Assembly: GCA_945860955.1 (NCBI GenBank)
Contig: CAMATH010000035.1
Location: 1-64,000 of the forward strand
DNA from: Planctomicrobium piriforme
GTDB lineage: Bacteria > Planctomycetota > Planctomycetia > Planctomycetales > Planctomycetaceae
DNA: 64,000 nt
Direction: 5' to 3'
Shown: piece by piece, positions 25,415-34,973 of the stretch
Layout: every line of letters starts with the position of its first letter
Numbering within the stretch: position 1 is the first letter of the stretch
Program-made: the position numbers and the translations under genes
Notes under the pieces: model-generated
Told to the model about the DNA's origin: nothing
Seen by the model: only the letters and a program-made list of their open reading frames with translations
The model's database searches: none

Positions 25415-26998
25415 ATGCGATCCATTCCCATCGCACTGACCTGGGAAATGCTGTGCAAGGGACGCTGGCTGCTCCCCTTGATGGCACTGGTTGCCAGCGT
25501 CATGCCGCTCACCATCCTGGGGCTTCTGAAAGCCAACGGCGCGATCGATCCTGGAGAACCGCACTACATCACCTTCCACATGACGCTCTTCCAGATCGGA
25601 GCGGTCGTCTTCAGCGTCGCGATCTTTGGTTCACAACCGCGCCCGGCGACTCTTTACACCCTTCCGATCCGGAACTCGACACTGGTCGTTTGGCTGCTGC
25701 TCCCTTCCGCGCTGACAGTGGCACTGCATTCGTACCTCAGCGGAAAAATCATCAATACGGTCTATCAGTTTGACTGGCCACTCGTCGGACCGGCGCTGCT
25801 GGCGGCGGTCGCCGTCGCGACGTTGCAGGCCGTTTTGATTTTCACAGAAAAGTCGTTGTGGGTTGTCATCGCGATCGGGGTGATTGGCTTGGTCCAGGGA
25901 ATCTGGTTCAAAACGCGGTACGGCGAGCTGGCTGGTCCCGCCACGCGGATGTGGTCGGAAGTCAGTTTGTGGGATGCGGGATTTCTGATGGCGATGGCCG
26001 GGGGAGCGTTCGCGATGGGTTGTACCGGCGTGGCCCGCAACCGACGGGGTGAGCCCCCGTTATCGATCGGAGTCGTCGACTGGATCGACAGGTTATTTGA
26101 AGCTCCACCCGCGTTGGGGAAACCGTTTCAGAATCCACTCGCGGCGCAAAACTGGCATGACTGGACCCACCGCGGATGGATACTGCCGGCGGTCTGCTGG
26201 ATTGGCATCATCGGAGGGGGATTGCTCTGGCTGATTGTCAGTCGCGACATCAATCGACTGGCTGAGGGGGTGACCGGAGGGGGCTTGATGTTGCTCCCGG
26301 GAGCGCTCGTGGCCGCCATGGCACTGGGCAATCTCGGCGCGAACGAATCACGGTACGACATGCGGACGTTTCTGGCGACTCGACCACTGACAAACATCCA
26401 ACTGGTCAATTCTCTGTTGAGAACAGCGGCGTGGAGTACGCTGATCGCCTGGGGACTGTGGCTGGCGACACTCGGTCTGGTTTGGGCCTGTGTCATGGTG
26501 TTCGACATGCACGGGGTGGAGTGGATACTGTGGCGCGAATACAGCGTCTGGCTTGTCCCGGGGCTGTTGCTGCTTCCCTGGGTGATCCTGACCAATGGAG
26601 CAACCGCGTGCGTCGCCGACCGGGTCACGACTTGTGTCCAGGGGATCCTCGTGCTGGTCGCGGTCTACGTCATCGTCAGTATCGGTTGCGCCCAAATGTT
26701 CTCCACAGAGATGGCCGCACGGATCTCGCAATTCGGGGTCGGAGTCGCTGGAGTCGTCTTTTCGCTGGGGACGATCGGAGCGTTCGTTGTCGCACTGCGA
26801 CGCTCGTGCATCACGCCCAGCACAGCCTATGGGGCGCTGGGCGCGTGGCTGCTGCTGATCACATGGGCGCTGGTCAGTCGGAGAGGCGACCCGTTGCCCA
26901 ATCTGGGGAGCGCGATCTTTGTGGTCGGTCTGACGGCACTGGTCGTCGCGCCCTTTGCCGCGATGCCTTTGGCGATTGCGTCAAATCGGACGCGATAG
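25415..26998 (+). CDS. ABC transporter permease-like membrane protein
   Basis: A 527-residue protein with about a dozen hydrophobic segments, beginning MRSIPIALTWEMLCKGRWLL and ending with FAAMPLAIASNRTR. No standard motif is conserved, which is usual for the ABC-2-like permeases paired with YtrA-type regulators. It lies 60 nt downstream of the ATPase on the same strand and is most likely the membrane partner. Its length, about twice that of a simple ABC-2 permease, suggests that one chain supplies two halves. Confidence 0.78.
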   Translation: MRSIPIALTWEMLCKGRWLLPLMALVASVMPLTILGLLKANGAIDPGEPHYITFHMTLFQIGAVVFSVAIFGSQPRPATLYTLPIRNSTLVVWLLLPSALTVALHSYLSGKIINTVYQFDWPLVGPALLAAVAVATLQAVLIFTEKSLWVVIAIGVIGLVQGIWFKTRYGELAGPATRMWSEVSLWDAGFLMAMAGGAFAMGCTGVARNRRGEPPLSIGVVDWIDRLFEAPPALGKPFQNPLAAQNWHDWTHRGWILPAVCWIGIIGGGLLWLIVSRDINRLAEGVTGGGLMLLPGALVAAMALGNLGANESRYDMRTFLATRPLTNIQLVNSLLRTAAWSTLIAWGLWLATLGLVWACVMVFDMHGVEWILWREYSVWLVPGLLLLPWVILTNGATACVADRVTTCVQGILVLVAVYVIVSIGCAQMFSTEMAARISQFGVGVAGVVFSLGTIGAFVVALRRSCITPSTAYGALGAWLLLITWALVSRRGDPLPNLGSAIFVVGLTALVVAPFAAMPLAIASNRTR

Positions 26999-27085
26999 GA
27001 TGGCGTGCGAACAGCCGCCCCGAATCGCAAGTCACTTCGCGCGGCCGCGAATCACGGTTTTCACCGGGCGGCACCTGTCACGACG

Positions 27086-27124
27086 CGGTAGTCGTTGTCC
27101 GCTTCCTGATGGGCGCGGCTCGGG
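27086..27124. repeat. REP-like element, right-arm copy
   Basis: TCCGCTTCCTGATGGGCGCG and the following GCTCGG match the right arm of the element at 5137-5198. The bases before it (GCGGTAGTCGTTG) match the loop side of the copy at 52128-52184. The left arm is missing. It lies between the convergent permease and GT87 genes. Confidence 0.6.
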
Positions 27125-27154
27125 CTGACGTCGCACTTTCCGCTGTTGCCGAGT

Positions 27155-28798
27155 TCAACCGACCTGGGAATGACCTTTCGGCCAGATTCCACTGGGATCG
27201 TCGTTCGGTGGAGACACCTTCGGCATTTTCAACGTCGACGGGAGGTCGTCATCCGAAGGGGACTGCGGTTTCGGTGCAGCGGGGGATTTGGACTGGGCCG
27301 CCAGGGGAAGAACTTCGTCGGGGACGCGTCCCTCCCGGCGCTTCAGTTTGCGTTCACCACACAGGGTCCCACCGACGAACACCGCACGCACAGTGGGACT
27401 GTCACCGGTTTCGAAGAAAGACGCCTCCAGACCGGTCTTGTATAACGACTTGCATGCCAGGAAGAACCAGATGGTCGTCCCAATTCCCAGGACGCCGATC
27501 CGACCGGCGAAATCCAGCAGCACGTAATGAACGGCACACAAACCGACCGCCCAGAACGCGAACTTTCGCGCGATTCCCCCCTGCTGTTGCCGCGCCAACC
27601 ACAGCGAAAGAAACAGCACTCCCGGGATCCACAGGAGAAAGTAATGACCGCGAGCGACCGGCGACACGATAAACGTCGCGACCAGCGCCAGTCCGTAAGC
27701 CGCCAGCAGCGCCAGTCGATCACGACGGACAGCGGCAATCACGGAACAGGCCAGTAGTGCGAGCAGTGCGCCAATCCGGATCACAAGCAGCAGTCCCATG
27801 ACCACGCCGTTGTCCATTGGCATCTGGCTCGCTGGCTCTCTGTCAACCAACTGGTCGTCCGGCCCCGCACCCAGGCGCGCCAGCATCCAATTGCCGAAAC
27901 GGAACGTGGCGTTGGTTAGACTCTGATTCCGCCGCGACGCGACGTCCCCGCCAAAATCACCTGTTCGCACGTCATTGACTTTGGAACCGACGTTTTTGTG
28001 GAATCTCGCGAGATACTCGAGATTGCGATCCCAGCCCACAACCAGGGAGGGAATCAGAAACAGGAACAACAGGCCCCCGGCGACCACTCCCGCCGAAACC
28101 CAGGCGAATCGCGGCCGCAAGTGTGCGCGAACCACCGCCTGGACCAGCAGTATGAATCCCAGGCCGGCCACGGGAAGTGCCGGGGTCACTTTGACGGCGA
28201 CCGGCAACATCAACACCACGCCGCCCGCCACCCAGGAGACCGGTGATCGTTCGGTCAAAACGAGGCGAACCCCCAGCAGTAACGGGTACAACAGGAACAA
28301 ACCGACCTGACCACGCTGCAAACAGTTGAGCATCGGGAGCGCCGCCGCCGCGAACGCCAACGACAAAAACAGCCGTTCGTCTTTCTCGTTGGCCCCTTCG
28401 ACGGTTCGCACGCGGTCGAGCAGTTTCCAGCACTCGACATAACTTCCCAACAGACACAACGCCGAGACCAAGAACCAGCCAGCCGCCTGCCACGGTTCAG
28501 AAAGCGGTGCCAGCGGGGCGATCAGAATCGCGAACAACGGTGGATAGATGTACGGCCAACCGCGGATATTCTTGGAGTCGTACGGATTCTCCCCACGCCA
28601 CATCGCCTTCGCCGCCCCGGTGTAGACCGTGACGTCGGTCATATGCAGTTCGGGATGATTCGGATCCAGCCGGGCGCGGGGCATCACATCCACCGCGCAC
28701 CAGATCAGGAACGCCAGCGCCAGGCCGGGATAGACAGCCCAATTGCGGCGCATGTCCTGCATCAGGTTGAACCTGATGGTCGCATCTTGCGAACTCAT
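27155..28798 (-). CDS. GT87-like (DUF2029) membrane glycosyltransferase
   Basis: A 547-residue polytopic membrane protein resembling the GT-C-fold GT87 family, which transfers mannosyl or other sugars from polyprenyl-phosphate donors. The family landmark after the first helix is visible as MTDVTVYTGAAKAMWRGENP, with the acidic residue proposed to be catalytic, followed by YIYPPLFAILIAPLAPL. About ten membrane helices follow, then a Pro/Ser-rich tail of about 60 residues. It starts 47 nt after the squalene-hopene cyclase gene on the same strand, so the two are probably co-transcribed and the acceptor may be a hopanoid or another envelope lipid (inference). Confidence 0.8.
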   Translation of the reverse strand: MSSQDATIRFNLMQDMRRNWAVYPGLALAFLIWCAVDVMPRARLDPNHPELHMTDVTVYTGAAKAMWRGENPYDSKNIRGWPYIYPPLFAILIAPLAPLSEPWQAAGWFLVSALCLLGSYVECWKLLDRVRTVEGANEKDERLFLSLAFAAAALPMLNCLQRGQVGLFLLYPLLLGVRLVLTERSPVSWVAGGVVLMLPVAVKVTPALPVAGLGFILLVQAVVRAHLRPRFAWVSAGVVAGGLLFLFLIPSLVVGWDRNLEYLARFHKNVGSKVNDVRTGDFGGDVASRRNQSLTNATFRFGNWMLARLGAGPDDQLVDREPASQMPMDNGVVMGLLLVIRIGALLALLACSVIAAVRRDRLALLAAYGLALVATFIVSPVARGHYFLLWIPGVLFLSLWLARQQQGGIARKFAFWAVGLCAVHYVLLDFAGRIGVLGIGTTIWFFLACKSLYKTGLEASFFETGDSPTVRAVFVGGTLCGERKLKRREGRVPDEVLPLAAQSKSPAAPKPQSPSDDDLPSTLKMPKVSPPNDDPSGIWPKGHSQVG

Positions 28799-28845
28799 CG
28801 GTAAACTCTTTTAGGGTGCTGCGACTGGGTGACAATCGATGGAGT

Positions 28846-31059
28846 TTAGAATTCCGGACGACGCTCGTCGTCGTCACAGTCGGCGGGGGCTTCGTCGCAG
28901 CCATTGGCTTCCTGCCGCAGGCGTGCGATTCGTCCCAATGCCATCAACGGGAAGTAGATCCGGTACAAGTGGTAGCGCAGGTAGAACACTCGGGGGAATC
29001 CGGTCCCCGTGAACTCCGGCTCATCCCAGCTTCCGTCTTCGTTCTGTGTGTCGAGCAGGAACTGAATGCCCGAATCGACCGCGGGGGAATGAATCTCGCC
29101 CGCCGCGCACAACCCGAGCAACGCCCAGGCGGTTTGCGATGCGGTGGGTGTCCCCTGTCCGCGCAGCGTCGGATCGTCGTAGGTCGCGGGGGTCTCTCCC
29201 CAACCGCCACATTCCTGCTGAACCCGCTTCAACCAGGCAACGCCGCGGCGGACCCGAGGATCGGCGGCCGGCACCCCAATCGCCGTCAGTCCGACCAGCA
29301 CCTGCCAGGTACCGTAGAGGTAATTGACCCCCCACCGGCCAAACCAGCAGTGGTCCGGCTCCTGGTAATTCCAGACGAATTCCAGCGCGCGAATGGCCAA
29401 CGGGTGCTTCGCCGTCATTCCAAAGCCGCCAAACATTTCCAGCACACGGGCCGTGAGGTCGGCGGTGCTGGGGTCGATCATCGCGTTGTGGTCGGCGAAC
29501 GGAACCCGGGTGTAAATCTCGCGGTCGTTGTCGCGGTCAAACGCGCCCCAGCCGCCGTCTTTGTTCTGCATGTCGGCGACCCACCGCATGCCACGCGACA
29601 CCGCCCCGATCACCGGGGCGATCGACTGCATGTCGGCCAACACTTCCTGACGCGAATCGGCATGACCACCCAGGACGGCCGAGACCGGAGAGAAACCGGT
29701 TGTCGCCCCGCGCGCCGATCCTACGACGAATTCCGCCTGCCAGCGTTTCAATTCGTCTTCCGGCAGCATTTTCGACAGCGCGATCAGCACCATGATCGTG
29801 TCATCGACGTCGGGATAGAACTGGTTCCGGAATTCGAAGTACCAGCCGGCGGGCTGCGTCTGGCCATGACGCACCGCCCAGTCTCCCAGAACACGGGTCT
29901 CCTTGGACAGCAACCACCGCAACGACTGTTGCAACGCCGCCGACTCCGCGGGAACGCCGGCTTCCCGCAGCGCGATGGTGGCGATCGCGGTGTCCCAGAC
30001 GGGAGATCGACACGGTTCCAGCCGAACGGTGTCCCCCTCGCGGATCGAAAGTTTTTCCAATTCCTCAAGCTGCGATTGCACCAGCGGGGAATCGTCGGCG
30101 TGCCCCAGACATTTCAGTACAACGACCGTCCAGATGATCGGCGGGAAAATCGCTCCCAGCCCGTCACTTTCTTCGAGCCGATCGAGAATCCACCGTGCCC
30201 CGCGGGCGACGGCGACTTTGCGGAGGGGCTTGATTCCCAGCTTTTCGAACCGCTTGATCCAGACATCGATCCGGCGAAAGAGTTTCCCCCAATCGACCCA
30301 GGACTTTTTCTTCAGCGGATCCACGACACCGGAGTCGGCCATGGTGACCGGCAGGCGGTCGGGACTGGTGAGGAACAGCTCGTCGATGTGGTGATTCCGC
30401 GGCAGTTCGCGGCATGGGCGGAAGGCCCACATGAGGCTCAAAGGGACCAGGATGGTGCGGGACCACGCCGACATCTCATAGATGTTGAACGGGCACCACT
30501 TGGGGAGCAGCATGATCTCGGGAGGGACGGCGGCGCACTGTTCGTAGGAGATGATCCCCAGCAGCGCGAAGTAGAACCGGGTGAAGCTGTTCACCTTTTC
30601 GGCACCGCCGGCGGCGCGAATCGCCCCGCGAGCCCGCACCATGTATTCGGCGGACGGGTCGTGGCCGGTGATTTTGAGCGTCCAATACGCCTTGACCGAC
30701 GCGCTGATTTCCAGCGGCCCATTGGGAAACAGCGCCCAGCCGCCGGCGGGCAACTGTTGACTGACGATGTAGTTCGCCGCCAGTCGGGCGACTTCGCTTT
30801 GGCCGAGTCCGAGATACGCGAGCAGCAGGATGTACTCGGACTCGAGGATGGTGTCTCCTTCGAGTTCACCAACCCAATATCCTTCGGGCGACTGACGGTG
30901 GAGCAGCCAGTCGCGAGTTCGTTCGATAGCGGCCGTCACGCGGGGGAGACCGGAATCGGGGGTCGCCCAATGCGCGACCCGATGCGCCGCGGGCCCCGGT
31001 GGTCCGGAATGGGCGTCGTCGTATCGAAATCGGCTCGAGCCGGTCCAGCCTGAACTCAT
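28846..31059 (-). CDS. shc: squalene-hopene cyclase
   Basis: A 737-residue membrane-associated triterpene cyclase that converts squalene to hopene and hopanol, the first committed step of hopanoid synthesis. The catalytic acid motif DVDD is at residues 417-420 in FYPDVDDTIMVL. QW repeats occur throughout, for example QSPEGYWVGELEG near the N-terminus, QNKDGGWGAFDRD in the middle and TQNEDGSWDEPEF near the C-terminus. The ATG at 31059 (MSSGWTGSSRFRYDD) is used; an upstream frame extension is not conserved. It leads a probable two-gene operon with the GT87-like gene. Confidence 0.95.
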   Translation of the reverse strand: MSSGWTGSSRFRYDDAHSGPPGPAAHRVAHWATPDSGLPRVTAAIERTRDWLLHRQSPEGYWVGELEGDTILESEYILLLAYLGLGQSEVARLAANYIVSQQLPAGGWALFPNGPLEISASVKAYWTLKITGHDPSAEYMVRARGAIRAAGGAEKVNSFTRFYFALLGIISYEQCAAVPPEIMLLPKWCPFNIYEMSAWSRTILVPLSLMWAFRPCRELPRNHHIDELFLTSPDRLPVTMADSGVVDPLKKKSWVDWGKLFRRIDVWIKRFEKLGIKPLRKVAVARGARWILDRLEESDGLGAIFPPIIWTVVVLKCLGHADDSPLVQSQLEELEKLSIREGDTVRLEPCRSPVWDTAIATIALREAGVPAESAALQQSLRWLLSKETRVLGDWAVRHGQTQPAGWYFEFRNQFYPDVDDTIMVLIALSKMLPEDELKRWQAEFVVGSARGATTGFSPVSAVLGGHADSRQEVLADMQSIAPVIGAVSRGMRWVADMQNKDGGWGAFDRDNDREIYTRVPFADHNAMIDPSTADLTARVLEMFGGFGMTAKHPLAIRALEFVWNYQEPDHCWFGRWGVNYLYGTWQVLVGLTAIGVPAADPRVRRGVAWLKRVQQECGGWGETPATYDDPTLRGQGTPTASQTAWALLGLCAAGEIHSPAVDSGIQFLLDTQNEDGSWDEPEFTGTGFPRVFYLRYHLYRIYFPLMALGRIARLRQEANGCDEAPADCDDDERRPEF

Positions 31060-31312
31060 TCCTGAAACCTGATTCCGCGGGGACACGGGAAAAAACAGGG
31101 GGATCCGCCTGTCTTGGAAGGGTCGAATGTACGTCGGATGGCGACTTTTCCGCAACATCAATCACTCTCATCTTGTGCGTTTCTCGGCTTTGAATTAGAA
31201 ACCGCCCCCCACGCCCCCGTCCCACTTCCCCCCGCTTGGCGTTTCGCGGTTCCGCCATCGGAACGGTTTTCGTTTCCAGGTTCGTCTCCCCGCCCGGTCC
31301 CCTGTTTTCACC

Positions 31313-31804
31313 ATGATCGAATACGACATCCGCCCTCTGGGTCGGAAGTGTGCCGCCACGGGGGCCGATTTGGTGCCGGGGAGTACCTGTCATTCGGTAT
31401 TGATCGAACGTGATGGCAAGTTGGTGCGTCTGGATTATTCGGAAGAGGGCTGGCCGGGGCCACCCACGACTGCGATTGGCGTCTGGCAGTGCATGGTGCC
31501 CAAACCGACCGAGGTCCGCCGCGAGCCACTGGATGTCGCGGTCCTGTTGCGGTGCTTTGAGCAACTGGTGGAGGAGGGGACACCCGATCGCGAAGGATTG
31601 CGATACGTGCTGGCCCTGCTGCTTGTGAAAAAACGTCGCCTGCGGATCGAAGGATCGCGCGCCGCGGACGATGGCCAGTATCTGCAACTGGCGGGAATCC
31701 AGGGCGAAGGTGCCTGGGAAGTGCGCGACCTCAACCCCACCGATGAAGAGGTCGAACAATGGCAGCGGGAGCTCAATGCTTACCTCGCCTCGGAATGGCA
31801 CTAG
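31313..31804 (+). CDS. hypothetical protein with paired N-terminal cysteines
   Basis: A 163-residue cytoplasmic-looking protein. The N-terminus has KCAATGADLVPGSTCHSVLI, a Cys pair that could bind metal or form a short ribbon, followed by a region rich in Leu, Glu and Arg (DVAVLLRCFEQLVEEG; ALLLVKKRRLRIEG). I recognise no named family. It is divergent from shc, and its 3' end overlaps the downstream lipoprotein gene by 46 nt, which argues for an operon. Confidence 0.7.
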   Translation: MIEYDIRPLGRKCAATGADLVPGSTCHSVLIERDGKLVRLDYSEEGWPGPPTTAIGVWQCMVPKPTEVRREPLDVAVLLRCFEQLVEEGTPDREGLRYVLALLLVKKRRLRIEGSRAADDGQYLQLAGIQGEGAWEVRDLNPTDEEVEQWQRELNAYLASEWH

Positions 31805-32697
31805 CGTTTCTGATGCTGGTTGGCTGCCAGGATTTGCGACAGTTCATGTCGCGGAGTCGGTCGGAATTTGGACCGGGGGCCCCGTGTGTACTGGCACAAC
31901 ACGCTTCGACCCCCGAGATCATCGCGCACGTCAATAACAACGCCGCCAGCATCCGCTCGTGGCAGACGCACAACGCGTCGATCTCGTCGCCCGGAATTCC
32001 GTTCAGCGTCACCGCGTCGATCGTCGTCGAAGCCCCCCGCAATTTCCGAATGGTCGCGCGATCTCCGCTCGGCCCGGAAGTCGACCTCGGTTCGAACGCC
32101 GAACATTACTGGTTCTGGAGCCGCGACGACAAATCGAAGCGGATTTACCTGGCGAATCATGAAACGGAATCGGGCGCGCCGTTGAACGCCTCAATGCCGT
32201 TCCAGCCCGAATGGATCATGGAGGCGATGGGGGTGATTCCCCTCGATCCGACCCGCGTGGTCGAAGTGAATCGCGACCCGCAGGCGGGAACTGTCACCCT
32301 TTCGGAAGACCGGGTCTCGCCACAGGGTCAACCGTTGCGCAAGGTCACAGTCGTCAATCTGTGTCATGGATTGGTGACCGAACATGCCTTGGTCGATGGT
32401 CAAGGCCGACTCATCGCTCGGGCGCAACTGCTTAACCACGTGCGCGATCCCGCCAGTCGCGCCGTGTTGCCCGCGAAGATTCACCTGGTCTGGCCGGTGG
32501 CGAAAATCGACATGGTGATGGCGCTGGGAACAATCGAGGTGAACGCCGGCCCGATCCGCCGGTCGACCTTCACCGTGCAGAAGTACAACGGCTGCGAGGT
32601 CTTTCAGGTTGGCGGTGACGACGGAGCGGCGATTGGAAACGCAGGAGGCCTCAACGGCCTTCCCACAGATTCCTATGAGGAAGTCGACGCGAATTAG
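31759..32697 (+). CDS. LolA-like putative lipoprotein
   Basis: A 312-residue exported protein. The N-terminus MAAGAQCLPRLGMALAFLML ends in the lipobox VGC, with Cys at residue 23. The mature part is beta-rich, with SFSV-type strands, FRMVARSPLGPEVDLGSNAE and VNLCHGLVTEHALVDGQGRL, a pattern like the LolA/LolB lipoprotein-carrier fold. Binding of a lipid or lipoprotein is inferred. The ATG at 31759 is chosen because the internal ATG at 31795 would leave a signal peptide without a positive charge; the overlap with the upstream gene is 46 or 10 nt accordingly. Confidence 0.7.
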   Translation: MAAGAQCLPRLGMALAFLMLVGCQDLRQFMSRSRSEFGPGAPCVLAQHASTPEIIAHVNNNAASIRSWQTHNASISSPGIPFSVTASIVVEAPRNFRMVARSPLGPEVDLGSNAEHYWFWSRDDKSKRIYLANHETESGAPLNASMPFQPEWIMEAMGVIPLDPTRVVEVNRDPQAGTVTLSEDRVSPQGQPLRKVTVVNLCHGLVTEHALVDGQGRLIARAQLLNHVRDPASRAVLPAKIHLVWPVAKIDMVMALGTIEVNAGPIRRSTFTVQKYNGCEVFQVGGDDGAAIGNAGGLNGLPTDSYEEVDAN

Positions 32698-32716
32698 GAC
32701 TGGAAGATCGCCACAT

Positions 32717-32857
32717 TGTCGCGACGACGCTCCGCGGCGTCGCGCCCGACGCCGACAGGCGGCGGCCAGGTCGGATCAGCGTGACCCGTCGTTTGACCTA
32801 AGCATCGTGCGCGCAGGAGTTCCCGATGCGGCGTATCAATCTGTCTCCACTCAACTC
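32717..32857. repeat. 141-bp dispersed intergenic repeat, copy B
   Basis: Same length as copy A at 8067-8207 and in the same orientation. Shared blocks include GTCGCGACGACGCTCC, GGTCGGATCAGCGTGACCCG and TCAATCTGTCTCCACTCAAC; the segments between them have diverged. It fills the whole gap between the lipoprotein gene and the end of the convergent hydrolase gene. Confidence 0.85.
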
Positions 32858-32868
32858 GGCAATCGCGT

Positions 32869-34878
32869 CTACAACCGTTTCGCCAATTCCTCTCCTGGAA
32901 TTTCCGCCAGGATGTCGAGGTGAGCTTCGACTCCCAACAGACGGTAAATCGCTCGGGTATCGGCGTACGCGTCGCGCAGACCCTCGACAGGAATTGGCGT
33001 GGCGTCTCCGCGCACGCCACCGGCGATCACGAGTTTTCGGGGGGCGATCAGCGCCGCCAGATGGGGAATGTCTCCCGAGTCACGCAGAATTCCTGGAGCG
33101 AACAGGCCCATCCACTGCTTGAGATAGGGGGTCTCGGAACGAAAACTCGCCAAGCTGCCGACAGTCACTACTCGCGCGACAGTCTGCTCGTAAATCCCCA
33201 CGCCGATCGCGATCAACCCCGCCGGCCCCAGTCCCACAACGGTGGTCTTGTCGAGACCGACCTCACCGGGGATCTGTCGGGCTTTGGTCGCCACGACCGC
33301 ATCCAGAATCCATTGCCCCAACAGCGGCCGACCGGTCCAGATCGCCCATTCGCTGGAATTGTGATCGGGGGCCTTTCCGATTGTGTCACCCGGGATGGCG
33401 TAACGTCCCGTCACCCGCAAGTCGACGCAGGCGACTGTCGCGCCTGAATCGACCAGCGTCCTGACCAGCGGGGACTCCATTGCATGGGTGGCCCCATCCA
33501 TGTCGAGAATGACGAACTGTTGTTTTCCGGGGACGCCCCGCTTTGAGGTGATCGCGATCTCGATTCCCTCTTCCGGCTGATGGAACTCCCGGTCCCATCC
33601 CCCATCGGCCTGTTCGCCGCGCAGTCGCTTCGGTCGTGGTTCGAAAACCGCTCCGCCACCCAACACCCCCAGGCCCAGGGTATGCCGGGCCTGCATCGCA
33701 TGCGTCTCCCACATCGGTTTGTGGGTCGGCCAGCCCGCTTTGTGTTCCTGAATCTGCCGATCCGCATCGGCGGCGGCGAAGCGGGGAAGCGTCATAAACG
33801 CGTCGGGGCGACTCTCCCCCGGCCAGCAGCGCAGGGTCTCGGGATCCTCGACCGTCAGCGCCGGCTCAGGGATCGGGTTCCCCTGCCCCTCCCCCTTCAG
33901 ATGCAGTGTCATCCAGCCATACATCGCCTCACGCATTGTCTTGCCGTAATCGTGTCCAGACTCAAAAATCGCGTGGGCGACATGCCCCGCCTTTTGAAAC
34001 ATCCGGTAGACATGTTGCGCCTTCGCGACCGATTGCTGCGCCTCCCCCACGGAAAACTGAAACACGTCGCGGGTGGCGTTGATCACCAGCAGCGCCCGGG
34101 GGGCGACCAGTGCCAGCAAGGCCCATTCTTCTGTAAACGTCATCGCGTCGGGGACCAGTTCGCACACACAGCAGGCCGCCCCCAGGTACGAGCGATAGGT
34201 TCCGACAGAACAGGTGGGGACGACGCATGAGAACCGCTCGTCAAACGCACCCGCGTACATTGTCTGGTTCCCGCCGCCGCTCGCGCCGGTGATTCCGAGT
34301 TTCGTTCCATCCACCTCGGGACGCGATTGCAAATAGTCGGCGGCCCGCATGTTTTCGTACACCTGCAACCCGGGCAGGGGCATGCCGACGGGAAGCAGCG
34401 TCGCGCCGGTCATCTCACCGTGATATTCGCCGAGCGCTTTTCCCACCCCCCGTTCTCCCGCCCCGAACGCATCGACAGCCAGCACAAAAAACCCGAGCTT
34501 CGCCAAACCGATACAGCGAGACTGCGGCACCGGATCCTGCTTGGCCCCCTTCCAGTGTCCATGCACGCACAACACCGCCGGCCGCTTTCCCTCGACCGAA
34601 GGGACATACGCATTCGCCGTCATGTACACCCCGGGGCGGGTCTGAAAAATGATCTTTTCGATCCGATAACCGTCCCGCTGAATTTCACCCAGCTTCTGTG
34701 GAGCCAGGTCACACGGCTGTTCAGGAAAGCCACCCCAGGATTGCAACAGATTGCGGCGGAGTTCCTGTTTCTGTTTGCCCCAGACTTCCAGGTCGGCGGG
34801 TAACTTGTCGGCCGCGCGCAGCGTATCGAATCGTTTCAGGATGACGTCGAGAAAGACCTGCTTGGGATCGCTGGGCAT
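32869..34878 (-). CDS. two-domain alpha/beta hydrolase, acetyl-xylan-esterase-like
   Basis: A 669-residue protein with two hydrolase-like halves. The first (about 1-350) has a typical carbohydrate-esterase/dienelactone-hydrolase layout: an oxyanion-side LCVHGHWKG, the nucleophile elbow GASGGG, Asp in NATRDVFQF and His in ESGHDYGK. The second (about 420-660) resembles another hydrolase core, but its elbow reads VVGLGPAGLIAIG with no Ser. No signal peptide is obvious, so it may be cytoplasmic. Substrates are unknown. The ATG at 34878 is preferred to the longer frame. It follows the D-2-hydroxyacid dehydrogenase gene on the same strand after 95 nt. Confidence 0.8.
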   Translation of the reverse strand: MPSDPKQVFLDVILKRFDTLRAADKLPADLEVWGKQKQELRRNLLQSWGGFPEQPCDLAPQKLGEIQRDGYRIEKIIFQTRPGVYMTANAYVPSVEGKRPAVLCVHGHWKGAKQDPVPQSRCIGLAKLGFFVLAVDAFGAGERGVGKALGEYHGEMTGATLLPVGMPLPGLQVYENMRAADYLQSRPEVDGTKLGITGASGGGNQTMYAGAFDERFSCVVPTCSVGTYRSYLGAACCVCELVPDAMTFTEEWALLALVAPRALLVINATRDVFQFSVGEAQQSVAKAQHVYRMFQKAGHVAHAIFESGHDYGKTMREAMYGWMTLHLKGEGQGNPIPEPALTVEDPETLRCWPGESRPDAFMTLPRFAAADADRQIQEHKAGWPTHKPMWETHAMQARHTLGLGVLGGGAVFEPRPKRLRGEQADGGWDREFHQPEEGIEIAITSKRGVPGKQQFVILDMDGATHAMESPLVRTLVDSGATVACVDLRVTGRYAIPGDTIGKAPDHNSSEWAIWTGRPLLGQWILDAVVATKARQIPGEVGLDKTTVVGLGPAGLIAIGVGIYEQTVARVVTVGSLASFRSETPYLKQWMGLFAPGILRDSGDIPHLAALIAPRKLVIAGGVRGDATPIPVEGLRDAYADTRAIYRLLGVEAHLDILAEIPGEELAKRL

Positions 34879-34973
34879 GGGTGGCTGTCTGCGAAAGGGG
34901 TCGGGGGAATGACCAGAGTGACAGCATAAACGGCAATCGATCTGAAGTCGATTCCGCCCGCGTGATATCGCGA

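Noticed and set aside
28816-31053. 745-residue open frame on the plus strand opposite shc
   Set aside because: It is the antisense of a clear squalene-hopene cyclase with QW repeats and the DVDD motif; long antisense frames are common in GC-rich coding DNA.
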